DNA of 43,524 bases from a virus. Position 1 is the stretch's first letter; each line of letters opens with the position of its first letter. The position numbers and the translations under genes are program-made. Positions 33,765-39,780 of this stretch are shown one piece after another. The stretch lies in IMG/VR virus record IMGVR_UViG_3300032893_000106, positions 1 to 43,524 of that record, one strand, 5' to 3'. The notes below the pieces were generated by a model, which was not told the DNA's origin, searched no databases, and saw only the letters and a program-made list of their open reading frames with translations.

Positions 33765-34176
33765 TTTTCTTCACTAAAGCTTCGGGTAATTGGATAATGA
33801 TTGGTTTGCCGTCGGAAGTTACATCTGTCTTTGTCACTAGCCTGCCTTTTAACTTGTAAGCTAATTCCGCCGCTTTTAAAGCATCGGAGTGCGGCTGGCC
33901 AGTATCAACGACTTCGGAATAACCTTTGCCAATTCCCACCACAATCTTTTCTTTCTTTTTCAAAACTTTCGTGTGGACTGCGGCTAACAAATCATCCGGC
34001 AACATTTCTTCCATCAGCTCTTGCCAACCTTTGCTCCTTGTCACAACTTGCGGATTAGTTTGCATAGATTTTCCATAGCCATTCTTAACTAAAATTTTTC
34101 CTATGGAAACTTTTTTGCCCTTCCGTAGGTTTTCAATAGTTTCTCTCACCGCTTTGCGTTGGTTGAGCGTTGGCAT
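33718..34176 (-). CDS. Terminase small subunit
   Basis: The 152-residue protein sits immediately before the large subunit, with an N-terminal HTH-like part (NQRKAVRETIENLRKGKKVS, GYGKSMQTNPQVVTRSKGWQ) and a middle with DALKAAELAYKLKGRLVTK, as in Terminase_2-type small subunits. These oligomers recognise the packaging site and activate the motor. The C-terminal Pro/Gly tail is disordered. Called by fold pattern and location. Confidence 0.8.
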   Translation of the reverse strand: MPTLNQRKAVRETIENLRKGKKVSIGKILVKNGYGKSMQTNPQVVTRSKGWQELMEEMLPDDLLAAVHTKVLKKKEKIVVGIGKGYSEVVDTGQPHSDALKAAELAYKLKGRLVTKTDVTSDGKPIIIQLPEALVKKNGIPSGPEPNSSGHP

Positions 34177-34182
34177 TTAACA

Positions 34183-34326
34183 TTAGTTATCTGTATTAGC
34201 AATTTGGCCCTGGCCAATTACAATTCCGGTCGTGTTAGCCGAACCGGTTACTAAAATATTTTGTGTTCCGCTTGTGACAATAAGTGTTCCAGCGCTTACT
34301 GCTGGTTCTGGTGTGGGGTTAGCCAT
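34183..34326 (-). CDS. Small Thr/Gly-rich protein
   Basis: A 47-residue protein (MANPTPEPAVSAGTLIVTSG... QIANTDN) with a beta-repeat look: GTLIVTSGTQNILVTGSA. The stop lies seven bases before the small terminase start. It overlaps the upstream gene by eight bases. It may be a small virion decoration peptide. No family recognised. Confidence 0.6.
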   Translation of the reverse strand: MANPTPEPAVSAGTLIVTSGTQNILVTGSANTTGIVIGQGQIANTDN

Positions 34327-34498
34327 AAATTTCCATTAAATCTTTTAAATTACCTTCAGGCACGGGGAAAGTGTTTAAAGGTCGGCTTATACCATCAATA
34401 ATCTCGCCATAAAAACTCTCTATAGTTTTTTCTTCGTATAGCTGTTGCCATTCCTCAATAGCATAAGGATTCCTTAAAACTCTAACGGGGATTTGCAT
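34319..34498 (-). CDS. Hypothetical small protein
   Basis: A 59-residue protein (MQIPVRVLRNPYAIEEWQQL... LKDLMEIYG), acidic and helical. It overlaps both neighbours, which supports translation within the operon. No family recognised. Confidence 0.65.
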   Translation of the reverse strand: MQIPVRVLRNPYAIEEWQQLYEEKTIESFYGEIIDGISRPLNTFPVPEGNLKDLMEIYG

Positions 34499-34871
34499 AA
34501 CGTTTATAAGCTTTATTCTTAGCTTTTTTGCCCATCCGCTTAATTAGTTTTTTCGTTTGCTTGTAAGTAGTTTTCTCTGTGGCTTTGGGATGGCGCTTAT
34601 GATATTCTTCGTGGACAATGGTGTCTAAGAGTTCAGGGTAATTTCCCTTCTTGTGCTTCTTAGCCATTTTCTTGTTAATGCGGATGATGCCGGTTTTTTC
34701 GTCATAGTCGCCAAAGCTCCGCATCTTGTTATCCACCTTACGCTTTTTGTGGAATGCGCCTTTATGCTTGGTAAAGCCATTGGTCGCGTAATACATTTTC
34801 ACCTGCTTGGCTGTAAATACGCGACCACTTGGCGATTTATATTTTCCATTACCTATCGGGGTAAAGGGCAT
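34482..34871 (-). CDS. Small zinc metallopeptidase-like protein (HEEYH)
   Basis: The 129-residue protein has LLDTIVHEEYHKRHPKATE (about 81-99): an HExxH zinc-peptidase motif on a helix, with a preceding strand-like IIRINKKM. The rest is very basic (KKHKKGNYPELL; KRMGKKAKNKAYKRYANPR). The N-terminal GNGKYKSPSGRVFTAKQVKM may bind DNA. The protein could process capsid or basic proteins, but the third zinc ligand is not certain and it may be inactive. Confidence 0.6.
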   Translation of the reverse strand: MPFTPIGNGKYKSPSGRVFTAKQVKMYYATNGFTKHKGAFHKKRKVDNKMRSFGDYDEKTGIIRINKKMAKKHKKGNYPELLDTIVHEEYHKRHPKATEKTTYKQTKKLIKRMGKKAKNKAYKRYANPR

Positions 34872-34874
34872 AGT

Positions 34875-35090
34875 TTAGTAACCTTTATGATGAGTTGGCA
34901 TCGCGGGATGGCCAGAGGCTAAGTGGGCAAAGCCTTTTGCCGCGTGGCCTGCTCCTACCTTATGATGGCCAACGTGATGCTTATGTTTGTGCATTTCGTG
35001 CATATGGGCAGGCGTGCCTTTCATATGCTTGTGGTGCGCGGAGTGCTTAGTGTGCGCTCCGCTAATGCCGTGTGCTGTTGCTTTCGCCAT
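34875..35090 (-). CDS. Histidine-rich small basic protein
   Basis: A 71-residue protein with about 19 His (AHHKHMKG, HMHEMHKHKHHVGHHKVG, PTHHKGY) plus Lys and Ala, but no Cys and few acidic residues. Such composition binds divalent metals or, when protonated, nucleic acid. It sits among several Lys/Arg-rich genes at the head of the late operon. Could be a DNA-condensing or metal-storing virion protein; unproven. Confidence 0.65.
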   Translation of the reverse strand: MAKATAHGISGAHTKHSAHHKHMKGTPAHMHEMHKHKHHVGHHKVGAGHAAKGFAHLASGHPAMPTHHKGY

Positions 35091-35094
35091 AAAT

Positions 35095-35547
35095 TTATTT
35101 ATGTAAATGTTTAAGAGTCTGGGCTAATCGTGCGCGGCGACCTAGTTTGCCGCCTTTGCTTGCGGCCCGCGCTAAAGTTTTAGCTGGAATTTTCCGGCCT
35201 TGTTTAATACCTAATTGCCTATGTAACGCTCCTGGATGCTTGATGGCTCCTGCTATCCAGTTTTTCTTATGTTTACGGTGTTTTTTCGCCTTAATGCCTT
35301 TGTGCATTTCATTAAGTGCGCGGATAGCTTTTATTTCCTCACCTTCCTTATATTTTCCAGGCTTGTAAGTTACGGATACCGTTTTCCGCTTTTTCGTCTT
35401 AACGGGCGTGGCTAATTGGGGCTTAGCTAATCTTGGTGTCGCTTGGGTGGTATGAAGCACCATATTGCCCACGCCCATTGTTAGTTTATGGTGCTTTTTA
35501 GCGTTCATTTTCCTAATTAGCTGGCCTGGGAATTTTGGTTTCTTCAT
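35095..35547 (-). CDS. Highly basic protein, probable DNA-associated virion component
   Basis: The protein is very Lys/Arg-rich with short hydrophobic turns: KPGKYKEGEEIKAIRALNEM, KKHRKHKKNWIAG and a C-terminal LHRQLGIKQGRKIPAKTLAR then GGKLGRRARLAQTLKHLHK. The C-terminus looks like a small helical DNA-contacting unit. ATG 35547 follows the previous stop; ATG 35577 and 35607 in the same frame are alternatives, overlapping the upstream gene. Possibly packaged with DNA. Confidence 0.6.
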   Translation of the reverse strand: MKKPKFPGQLIRKMNAKKHHKLTMGVGNMVLHTTQATPRLAKPQLATPVKTKKRKTVSVTYKPGKYKEGEEIKAIRALNEMHKGIKAKKHRKHKKNWIAGAIKHPGALHRQLGIKQGRKIPAKTLARAASKGGKLGRRARLAQTLKHLHK

Positions 35548-35551
35548 TGGA

Positions 35552-35701
35552 TTATTTTTTAGCTGGTTGCTTCTCATTGCCTCGGACTTCAAGAATTTTT
35601 TTCTCATAAGCCGAAGTATTCAGCGCCGATTTTAAGGCACTGCCTTTGGGAGTCTTTGGCCGGCTCATTTCGGCGTTGACTATCCTGCTTTGTCCTGACA
35701 T
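35552..35701 (-). CDS. Small basic protein
   Basis: A 49-residue protein (MSGQSRIVNAEMSRPKTPKG... EVRGNEKQPAKK) with Lys/Arg/Pro-rich ends and no hydrophobic core. Lies between two other basic genes; the stop is five bases before the next chosen start. Likely unstructured, perhaps nucleic-acid binding. Confidence 0.55.
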   Translation of the reverse strand: MSGQSRIVNAEMSRPKTPKGSALKSALNTSAYEKKILEVRGNEKQPAKK

Positions 35702-35716
35702 AAAGTTCTTAGTTAA

Positions 35717-35881
35717 TTATATAAGGCCACGCCAGGCTACCCCTAATTGGGTAGTCGGCGGGGGTAATTTAGTTTTTGTCCGGTCAATGGAATCATTGAC
35801 CTTGCGGATTAAAGCGCCAGGAGTCTGGTCTTTAACTCGCAGTTTCTTGTGGAGCTTGGCTTTCTTGGTTGCTAGTTTCAT
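35717..35881 (-). CDS. Small basic protein at the head of the late operon
   Basis: A 54-residue protein (MKLATKKAKLHKKLRVKDQT... QLGVAWRGLI) with a strongly basic N-terminal helix and a Pro-rich middle (KLPPPTTQ). It overlaps the 27-codon frame at 35832 in another frame. No family recognised. Confidence 0.55.
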   Translation of the reverse strand: MKLATKKAKLHKKLRVKDQTPGALIRKVNDSIDRTKTKLPPPTTQLGVAWRGLI

Positions 35882-35915
35882 CGCTTTTGGTTTCTTGGGT
35901 TTGTTCGTCGCTCAT
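35832..35915 (-). CDS. Possible acidic 27-residue leader protein
   Basis: MSDEQTQETKSDETSNQESQ then APQETAS: a fully polar, Glu/Gln/Ser-rich chain, the reverse in charge to its neighbours. It is the first start codon after the late leader and overlaps the next gene's first 50 bases. It may be a true small gene or a coupling frame for the basic protein at 35881. Confidence 0.4.
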   Translation of the reverse strand: MSDEQTQETKSDETSNQESQAPQETAS

Positions 35916-36035
35916 AAAGTTTAGTTTAATGTTCTTGGCCCCCACAACGTCGTCAACCTTGAACCTTAAGGTTTCTCCCGTGAGGGCTTTGCGGGCTTAG
36001 TAGCACCGTAGAAAATTGGGGAGGCTAAAAATACT

Positions 36036-36058
36036 AAAAAAGCCGTCAAGCAACGGCT
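36036..36058 (-). terminator. Terminator just downstream of the late promoter
   Basis: On the minus strand AGCCGT-TGCTTG-ACGGCT is followed by TTTTTT. It lies about 60 bases after the expected start of the late transcript, so without read-through late genes stay off. A further hairpin AACCTG/CAGGTT (36092-36114) precedes it in the same leader. Confidence 0.85.
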
Positions 36059-36125
36059 AGTAAAAAACTCCGTATTGGCGGCTTAGTGTTGAACCTGGGT
36101 TGTGATAGCAGGTTGTCATAGCTAA

Positions 36126-36154
36126 ATTATATACCTTTGGCTTGACAATGCAAA
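36126..36154 (-). promoter_or_regulatory. Probable late promoter (minus strand)
   Basis: Read on the minus strand, TTTGCA (36154-36149) and perfect TATAAT (36131-36126) are 17 bases apart. Transcription would start near 36119 and run into the late leader. It lies back to back with the plus-strand promoter at 36184. The -35 is only four of six consensus bases. Confidence 0.7.
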
Positions 36155-36169
36155 CTGGGGATAACTTTT

Positions 36170-36189
36170 CTTGCAAGATATGCTATACT
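36170..36189 (+). promoter_or_regulatory. Probable early promoter with CTTGCAAG palindrome
   Basis: TATACT (36184-36189) is preceded by TGC, making an extended -10 promoter; no good -35 is present. The 8-base palindrome CTTGCAAG (36170-36177) lies within the region RNA polymerase covers, and its core recurs within the 14-base palindrome at 36367-36380, so it may be an operator. Confidence 0.6.
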
Positions 36190-36206
36190 AGATTTAATCA
36201 AGAAAT

Positions 36207-36284
36207 CCTGCTACATTAAGAACCCTGTGTTTAGGGTTGGTCTGTATCGTAGCAGGTCAGCCAATTCTAAACATAGGGTTTTTT
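36207..36284 (+). promoter_or_regulatory. Attenuator-like leader with two alternative folds
   Basis: Fold A: CCTGCTAC (36207-36214) pairs with GTAGCAGG (36249-36256), enclosing AACCCT/AGGGTT (36221-36238). Fold B: AACCCTGTGTTTAG (36221-36234) pairs with CTAAACATAGGGTT (36267-36280), a 14-bp stem with one G-U pair followed directly by a U-run: an intrinsic terminator. The two folds exclude each other, as in transcription attenuators and riboswitches. No leader peptide is visible, so a protein, RNA or antitermination signal probably decides. Confidence 0.75.
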
Positions 36285-36366
36285 GTTTAGGCGAATTATA
36301 GTTTTCCTGCCAGCGGATTTTTGCGGTTATAAAGTGGAAACTACAGACGGGGACCCGACTACCCTT

Positions 36367-36411
36367 CTCCTTGCAAGGAGCTTCACAATGCGGGGTATCA
36401 AATTTTTGATA
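36367..36411. promoter_or_regulatory. Two operator-like dyads upstream of the RHH gene
   Basis: CTCCTTGCAAGGAG (36367-36380) is a perfect 14-base palindrome sharing CTTGCAAG with 36170-36177. TATCAAATTTTTGATA (36396-36411) is a perfect 7-bp dyad with a 2-base spacer; its right arm contains TTGATA, a possible -35. Both look like protein sites controlling the next gene. Confidence 0.55.
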
Positions 36412-36426
36412 CAGGGAAACCACTAG

Positions 36427-36459
36427 ATAACCTATGGGTGACCTATAGATAACCTATGG
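36427..36459 (+). promoter_or_regulatory. Tandem 11-bp operator repeats overlapping the RHH start
   Basis: CCTATGG (36431-36437), CCTATAG (36442-36448) and CCTATGG (36453-36459) recur exactly every 11 bases; the wider unit is GATAACCTATGG. The third copy contains the start codon of the ribbon-helix-helix gene. RHH repressors typically bind such tandem sites one helical turn apart, so this is a likely autoregulatory operator. Confidence 0.7.
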
Positions 36460-36614
36460 ATAAACAAAAACGGCGAAATAAAAAGTTTGAAGCCTACCCC
36501 CACCGCGGTTTCAGTTGTTCAGATGAAGTTTGGGAGCAGTTAAAATCGGCGAAACTTAAAAGCGGAAAAAATTGGACGAATTTTTTAAAAGATTTGCTCA
36601 ATAAAACCAAATGA
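36456..36614 (+). CDS. Ribbon-helix-helix DNA-binding protein
   Basis: A 52-residue protein: a basic N-terminus (MDKQKRRNKKFEAYPHRG), a strand FSCS, then DEVWEQLKSAKLKSGKNWTN and FLKDLLNK. Strand-helix-helix with the GKNWTNFL turn is the Arc/CopG-type fold, which works as a dimer binding tandem sites. Its start codon lies within three 11-bp repeats, so autoregulation is likely. It is the first gene of the plus-strand operon. Confidence 0.75.
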   Translation: MDKQKRRNKKFEAYPHRGFSCSDEVWEQLKSAKLKSGKNWTNFLKDLLNKTK

Positions 36615-36766
36615 ATATTTTTTACCAACTCACAATCTACAACCACGAAGACGCATTTATCCGGCAAGTCGTTAACCTGCGCGAAGCCCATTACGTCAAG
36701 AAGGCTTTAGAAAAACAGGGGTTTATTGTCGTCATAGAAAAGTTTAAGGTGGAGGATGAAAAATAA
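36611..36766 (+). CDS. Hypothetical small protein
   Basis: A 51-residue protein (MNIFYQLTIYNHEDAFIRQV... VIEKFKVEDEK), alternating strands and one helix. Starts within the stop of the RHH gene (ATGA), so the two are co-translated. No family recognised; it might modulate the RHH protein. Confidence 0.65.
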   Translation: MNIFYQLTIYNHEDAFIRQVVNLREAHYVKKALEKQGFIVVIEKFKVEDEK

Positions 36767-36804
36767 TTAGGCTTAAATAAGACACAAAATCTTAAATAAA
36801 TCCC

Positions 36805-36833
36805 TTGACAATTCTGTATCACGGGTGTATAAT
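36805..36833 (+). promoter_or_regulatory. Consensus sigma70-type promoter
   Basis: TTGACA (36805-36810) and TATAAT (36828-36833) at the ideal 17-base spacing, a full consensus and the strongest promoter in the window. Two CTTAAATAA repeats (36772-36780 and 36791-36799) lie just upstream and may be activator or UP-like sites. It drives the small-gene operon from 36881. Confidence 0.9.
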
Positions 36834-36880
36834 AGATATATAGTTCCTTAACAATTCGGACTCAATGGAAAGGGAAATAT

Positions 36881-37051
36881 ATGAAAAATATGGAGCTTAT
36901 CCAAGCTTGGAAAGTTTTAGATTTAATTGATTCAATGTTAGACCCGCAAATACAAAGTGACAATCCTTCTGGCGAAGTTGTTGGCTGGAATAGAGGCTTA
37001 ATTGCTTTAGGTAGGAAAATAGACCCTAAATTTCACAAAGTAAAATTCTAA
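36881..37051 (+). CDS. Hypothetical small protein, first gene after the strong promoter
   Basis: A 56-residue protein (MKNMELIQAWKVLDLIDSML... RKIDPKFHKVKF). AAAGGG at 36870-36875 is the ribosome-binding site. The gene is flanked by the 9-bp inverted repeat CGGACTCAA (36857-36865) and TTGAGTCCG (37059-37067). Placed first after a consensus promoter it should be strongly made, but function is unknown. Confidence 0.7.
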   Translation: MKNMELIQAWKVLDLIDSMLDPQIQSDNPSGEVVGWNRGLIALGRKIDPKFHKVKF

Positions 37052-37058
37052 ACTAATT

Positions 37059-37157
37059 TTGAGTCCGAGTTGCTAGAGTGCAAACTCATTCAATTGATAA
37101 GGCGCCCTAGAAGGTGTGGCGAAGGACTTTCTCATAAGTTTGGACTTCGCCCTCTTT
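37059..37157 (+). ncRNA. Structured intercistronic RNA
   Basis: The 129-base gap holds GAGTT/AACTC (37067-37071 with 37083-37087), then a hairpin GGCGAAG/CTTCGCC (37118-37124 with 37145-37151) topped by ACTT/AAGT. No gene fits here. It could control translation of the downstream membrane gene or protect the mRNA. No tRNA match was found although CTCATAA resembles a Met anticodon loop. Confidence 0.4.
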
Positions 37158-37180
37158 CCAAAAAATTAACGAAAGGAATT

Positions 37181-37387
37181 ATGTATATCCCCCTTTGGTT
37201 CTTAGTCGCTAGTATCTTAGTCGTTATGTCCTTAATGGGCGCTAAAATTTCCCAGTTGCTGTTCTTTGGGGCAATCTTTGCCCTTGCAACTGACGCTCCT
37301 TTTACGGCCGTAATTTTATTCTTAATCAGCTTTGGGATTTGGCATTTGGAAGTCCCTAGCGAAGAAAGGTCTTATGAAAACTCATAG
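37181..37387 (+). CDS. Membrane protein with about three TM segments
   Basis: A 68-residue protein (MYIPLWFLVASILVVMSLMG, then LLFFGAIFALATDAPFTAVI and LFLISFGIWHLEV) that is almost wholly hydrophobic with a charged end. Start chosen at 37181 with GAAAGGAATT in front, the same signal as at 1715. Early-region membrane proteins can block superinfection or alter membrane state; nothing specific is visible. Confidence 0.7.
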   Translation: MYIPLWFLVASILVVMSLMGAKISQLLFFGAIFALATDAPFTAVILFLISFGIWHLEVPSEERSYENS

Positions 37388-37586
37388 CGGAATCTTAAAG
37401 TTTGGCAAGCGAGAAGAAGAGGCAATGCGTTGCGTGTTAGAGCATTGCAAGATAGACATAAGTTATGGCGGAGGCGGAACTTTTAATAAAGGTGACGCAG
37501 ATAACACCGCCGACGAAAAAGAAATAGCCAAAGCTAGGCAAGGCATAGAAGACTTAGAATGGATATTAGATACTTATAAAAAATAA
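37374..37586 (+). CDS. Hypothetical acidic protein
   Basis: A 70-residue protein (MKTHSGILKFGKREEEAMRC... WILDTYKK) with a glycine stretch YGGGGTF. It starts at ATG 37374 behind AAAGG; the surrounding GAAAGGTCTTATGAAAA is identical to that at gene 1372. Overlaps the preceding gene by 14 bases. Function unknown. Confidence 0.65.
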   Translation: MKTHSGILKFGKREEEAMRCVLEHCKIDISYGGGGTFNKGDADNTADEKEIAKARQGIEDLEWILDTYKK

Positions 37587-37589
37587 TTT

Positions 37590-37685
37590 ATGGAAAATTT
37601 CCACAAAAAATTTATTATCTTAGCTTTAATGGACTACGCCATTTGGTTTGCTATCGGCTTTGCCACAGCTCGGATGATTAAATAA
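37590..37685 (+). CDS. Tiny membrane protein
   Basis: A 31-residue protein (MENFHKKFIILALMDYAIWF, then AIGFATARMIK) with one hydrophobic helix and basic ends. It starts three bases after the previous stop. No function known. Confidence 0.55.
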   Translation: MENFHKKFIILALMDYAIWFAIGFATARMIK

Positions 37686-37687
37686 GT

Positions 37688-37716
37688 TTGACAGGATTGT
37701 TTAACTAAAGTAATAT
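37688..37716 (+). promoter_or_regulatory. Probable promoter for the HTH-ParB operon
   Basis: TTGACA (37688-37693) with a 17-base spacer to TAATAT (37711-37716); TATAAT at 37714-37719 with a 20-base spacer is the alternative. The sequence after it is very AT-rich (TATAATTATATATAAATTAAA). It precedes a small HTH protein, which may control it. Confidence 0.65.
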
Positions 37717-37742
37717 AATTATATATAAATTAAACGCTAATT

Positions 37743-37913
37743 ATGCCACAGATTGACCTCAAACAAGAAACCCGCATCCTAGAACAAGCCCGTAAGACTA
37801 TTGAAATAGTTAAGGCTATAAGGCGCGGGGCGACTGCCAATGAAATCGTCCAAGAAATTGGCGTGAACCATTCAGTCGCCAGTTATTACATTAAATTATT
37901 AGTCATAAAATAA
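37743..37913 (+). CDS. Small helix-turn-helix regulator
   Basis: A 56-residue protein whose second half ATANEIVQEIGVNHSVASYY is a textbook helix-turn-helix, preceded by a long helix (RILEQARKTIEIVKAIRRG). Located directly after its own promoter, it is a candidate repressor or activator of this operon. Specific target unknown. Confidence 0.65.
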   Translation: MPQIDLKQETRILEQARKTIEIVKAIRRGATANEIVQEIGVNHSVASYYIKLLVIK

Positions 37914-37914
37914 T

Positions 37915-38076
37915 ATGAAAACTTTATTTACAATTATATTTTTAACCGCAACCATCCATTGGCCGCACATTTCGGAAAGCCAGCGGATTGAATTATGCAC
38001 TCGCGCAAGCTTGGCCGTAATGCCCCAAGACCGCACTTACGAGTTTAAAGAGTGCTACAAACGCTTAAACTACTAA
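37915..38076 (+). CDS. Small exported protein with two Cys
   Basis: A 53-residue protein begins MKTLFTIIFLTATIHWPHIS, a signal-peptide-like start, followed by a polar C-terminal part with two Cys (LCTRASL and ECYKRL) that could form a disulphide outside the cell. It starts two bases after the HTH stop. It may alter the envelope; unproven. Confidence 0.55.
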   Translation: MKTLFTIIFLTATIHWPHISESQRIELCTRASLAVMPQDRTYEFKECYKRLNY

Positions 38077-38077
38077 T

Positions 38078-38509
38078 ATGACCTCAACGCTAGAAAAAAA
38101 ACTTAGAGGCTTGCCAGGCAAGCTTAAAGCCGGCATAGACGCAGGTGCACAACTCACGGTGTCAGAATGGGCGGAAGAATTAGGAACTAACGAAAATTAC
38201 ATCCGCCGAGCCTTAACAATGCTCCGCCAGTGCCACGGCTTCCACCAATACCATCCTATTGGCACTAAAAAAGGTCACAATCCCCATCAAGGTGTCATCG
38301 TAGACATCCGAACTAAAAAAGAATATCTTTTAGAAACCGCCGAAAACCAAAAAACCATTTTTATGAAGCCCCAATACAAAGCCTTTTCCAGCTGGCTTCA
38401 TTCGGCATACCAAAAATATCCCGAACTTCGCCATCATTTCAAAGCTTTACTTTCCGAAGAAATGGCTATTTTAACCATAATGGACGAGGAGCTGAAAAAT
38501 GGAAATTAA
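38078..38509 (+). CDS. Winged-helix DNA-binding protein
   Basis: The 143-residue protein has LTVSEWAEELGTNENYIRRA and LTMLRQCHGFHQYHPIG, a helix-turn-helix with a wing-like strand, then a helical C-terminus (KALLSEEMAILTIMDEELK). It starts two bases after its neighbour and overlaps the ParB gene by 11 bases. Together they may form a replication or partition control pair. Confidence 0.65.
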   Translation: MTSTLEKKLRGLPGKLKAGIDAGAQLTVSEWAEELGTNENYIRRALTMLRQCHGFHQYHPIGTKKGHNPHQGVIVDIRTKKEYLLETAENQKTIFMKPQYKAFSSWLHSAYQKYPELRHHFKALLSEEMAILTIMDEELKNGN

Positions 38510-39413
38510 ATTTATCGCCATAGACAAACTCAAGCGGGACAAGAACCAGCCGCGCCAAACCATAGACCACGACAAAATTGCGGATATGGCACAAAGCATA
38601 AAGACCGAAGGAGTTATCAATCCTATAGAAATTTCAGCCGACTATGTAATCATAACTGGGGAAATGCGCTGGCGAGCTGCCAAACTTGCGGGACTCAAAG
38701 AAGTTCCTTGCAAAATTCTTAAAATCAATCCGACCGAACGTTTCCGCCGACAGGTCATAGAAAATATCCACCACAATACTATGACTGATTGGGATACGGC
38801 TAAAGCTTTAGAACAATTACGCCAAGGTGTCCTGGCCTCCTTGGGAGAATCTAAGCACGGCGGAAGGCCAAATGAAGGTATCAGAGAATTGGCTAGAATG
38901 ATTGGTAAAAGTCGTGATTACATCGCCGACCATTTAGAAATTATAAAAGTTTCTCCAGCCCTACAAAAAGTCTTACAAAAAGACCTTATACCTTATACTT
39001 TAATTCGTGCTGTTTCCTCTACTCCTGTTGCTTATCAAAAACTAATGGAGCAAAAAATTATCAAAGGGGAATTTCAGACACGGGAAGCCGCCTTAGAAGT
39101 TGCGGCAGCCTTAAGTCGCACTCCGGAAAAAGGCGCGACAATTTTAGAAAAAGATTTTACCAAAAAAACTGCTAAAGAAATCGGCGATTCTTTATCTAAA
39201 ATTTCCCCGCGCTTCCCAGACATCATAGAAAAACGTTTAGCCCCAGGCCAAGAATTCATTAAAATTAAAAACGAACTTTTAGACTGGCTTACATCTAACC
39301 CTCCCCACAGAATTATCCAAATGGATAAAGTCACAATCATCTTAGGGCTATCCCTCATTACCGAGCGGATTAACCAATGGCAAAAAAACGCTAATCAACT
39401 TAAACTTAAATAA
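38499..39413 (+). CDS. ParB-like DNA-binding protein
   Basis: The 304-residue protein has the ParB/Sulfiredoxin N-terminal fold (QPRQTIDHDKIADMAQSIKT; ITGEMRWRAAKLAGLKEVPC, where GEMRWRA at 54-60 replaces the common GERRxRA), then an HTH (IRELARMIGKSRDYIADHLE) and a helical C-terminus. ParB-family proteins bind CTP and centromere-like sites. No ParA gene is nearby, so it could act in partition, transcription or nuclease functions known for phage ParB proteins. I see no parS-like cluster. Confidence 0.8.
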   Translation: MEIKFIAIDKLKRDKNQPRQTIDHDKIADMAQSIKTEGVINPIEISADYVIITGEMRWRAAKLAGLKEVPCKILKINPTERFRRQVIENIHHNTMTDWDTAKALEQLRQGVLASLGESKHGGRPNEGIRELARMIGKSRDYIADHLEIIKVSPALQKVLQKDLIPYTLIRAVSSTPVAYQKLMEQKIIKGEFQTREAALEVAAALSRTPEKGATILEKDFTKKTAKEIGDSLSKISPRFPDIIEKRLAPGQEFIKIKNELLDWLTSNPPHRIIQMDKVTIILGLSLITERINQWQKNANQLKLK

Positions 39414-39414
39414 T

Positions 39415-39780
39415 ATGAACTTAGAACTTTCCATCAGCATAGACGGCGAAACTATGCAGCCTAACCAAGAACTTTCCGCCACCTTAAATTCCATCATCCA
39501 AAGTTATATCAAGCAAAAAATCAGCGGGGTGAAAGAGAAAAAAATAAAAGTTCCTAAAGCAAATAAGCCTCGTAAGCCCCACCCGACTCAAGAACAAATC
39601 CAAGCTTTGCTAGACAGAGCTAAAGACTTACAGGATAAAAATAAATCCCAAGCGGCTAAAATTCTTATGGCCGAATTTGGTGGGAAACTTAATACAATTT
39701 ACGGCTATCTCCTTAAAGCTGAAAAGACCGGCCAATTAAAATTCGCTATTTATGAACCAAGTTACCCGCCAAGAGCTTGA
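39415..39780 (+). CDS. Hypothetical protein with C-terminal HTH-like segment
   Basis: The 121-residue protein has a charged middle (GVKEKKIKVPKANKPRKPHP) and AKILMAEFGGKLNTIYGYLL near the end, which fits a helix-turn-helix. It starts two bases after ParB stops and overlaps the next gene by 29 bases. Role unknown; possibly a partner of ParB. Confidence 0.55.
   Translation: MNLELSISIDGETMQPNQELSATLNSIIQSYIKQKISGVKEKKIKVPKANKPRKPHPTQEQIQALLDRAKDLQDKNKSQAAKILMAEFGGKLNTIYGYLLKAEKTGQLKFAIYEPSYPPRA

Noticed and set aside
36211-36423. 70-codon minus-strand frame in the control region
   Set aside because: It runs through the attenuator and palindromes, has no ribosome-binding site and looks like a chance frame.
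36427-36459. Replication-origin iterons
   Set aside because: Three 11-bp repeats could be iterons, but there is no replication initiator gene beside them and they overlap the RHH start codon, which fits an operator better.
37100-37157. tRNA-Met with CTCATAA loop
   Set aside because: The loop resembles a CAT anticodon loop, but the flanking bases do not make a 5-bp anticodon stem and no D-arm or T-arm is present.
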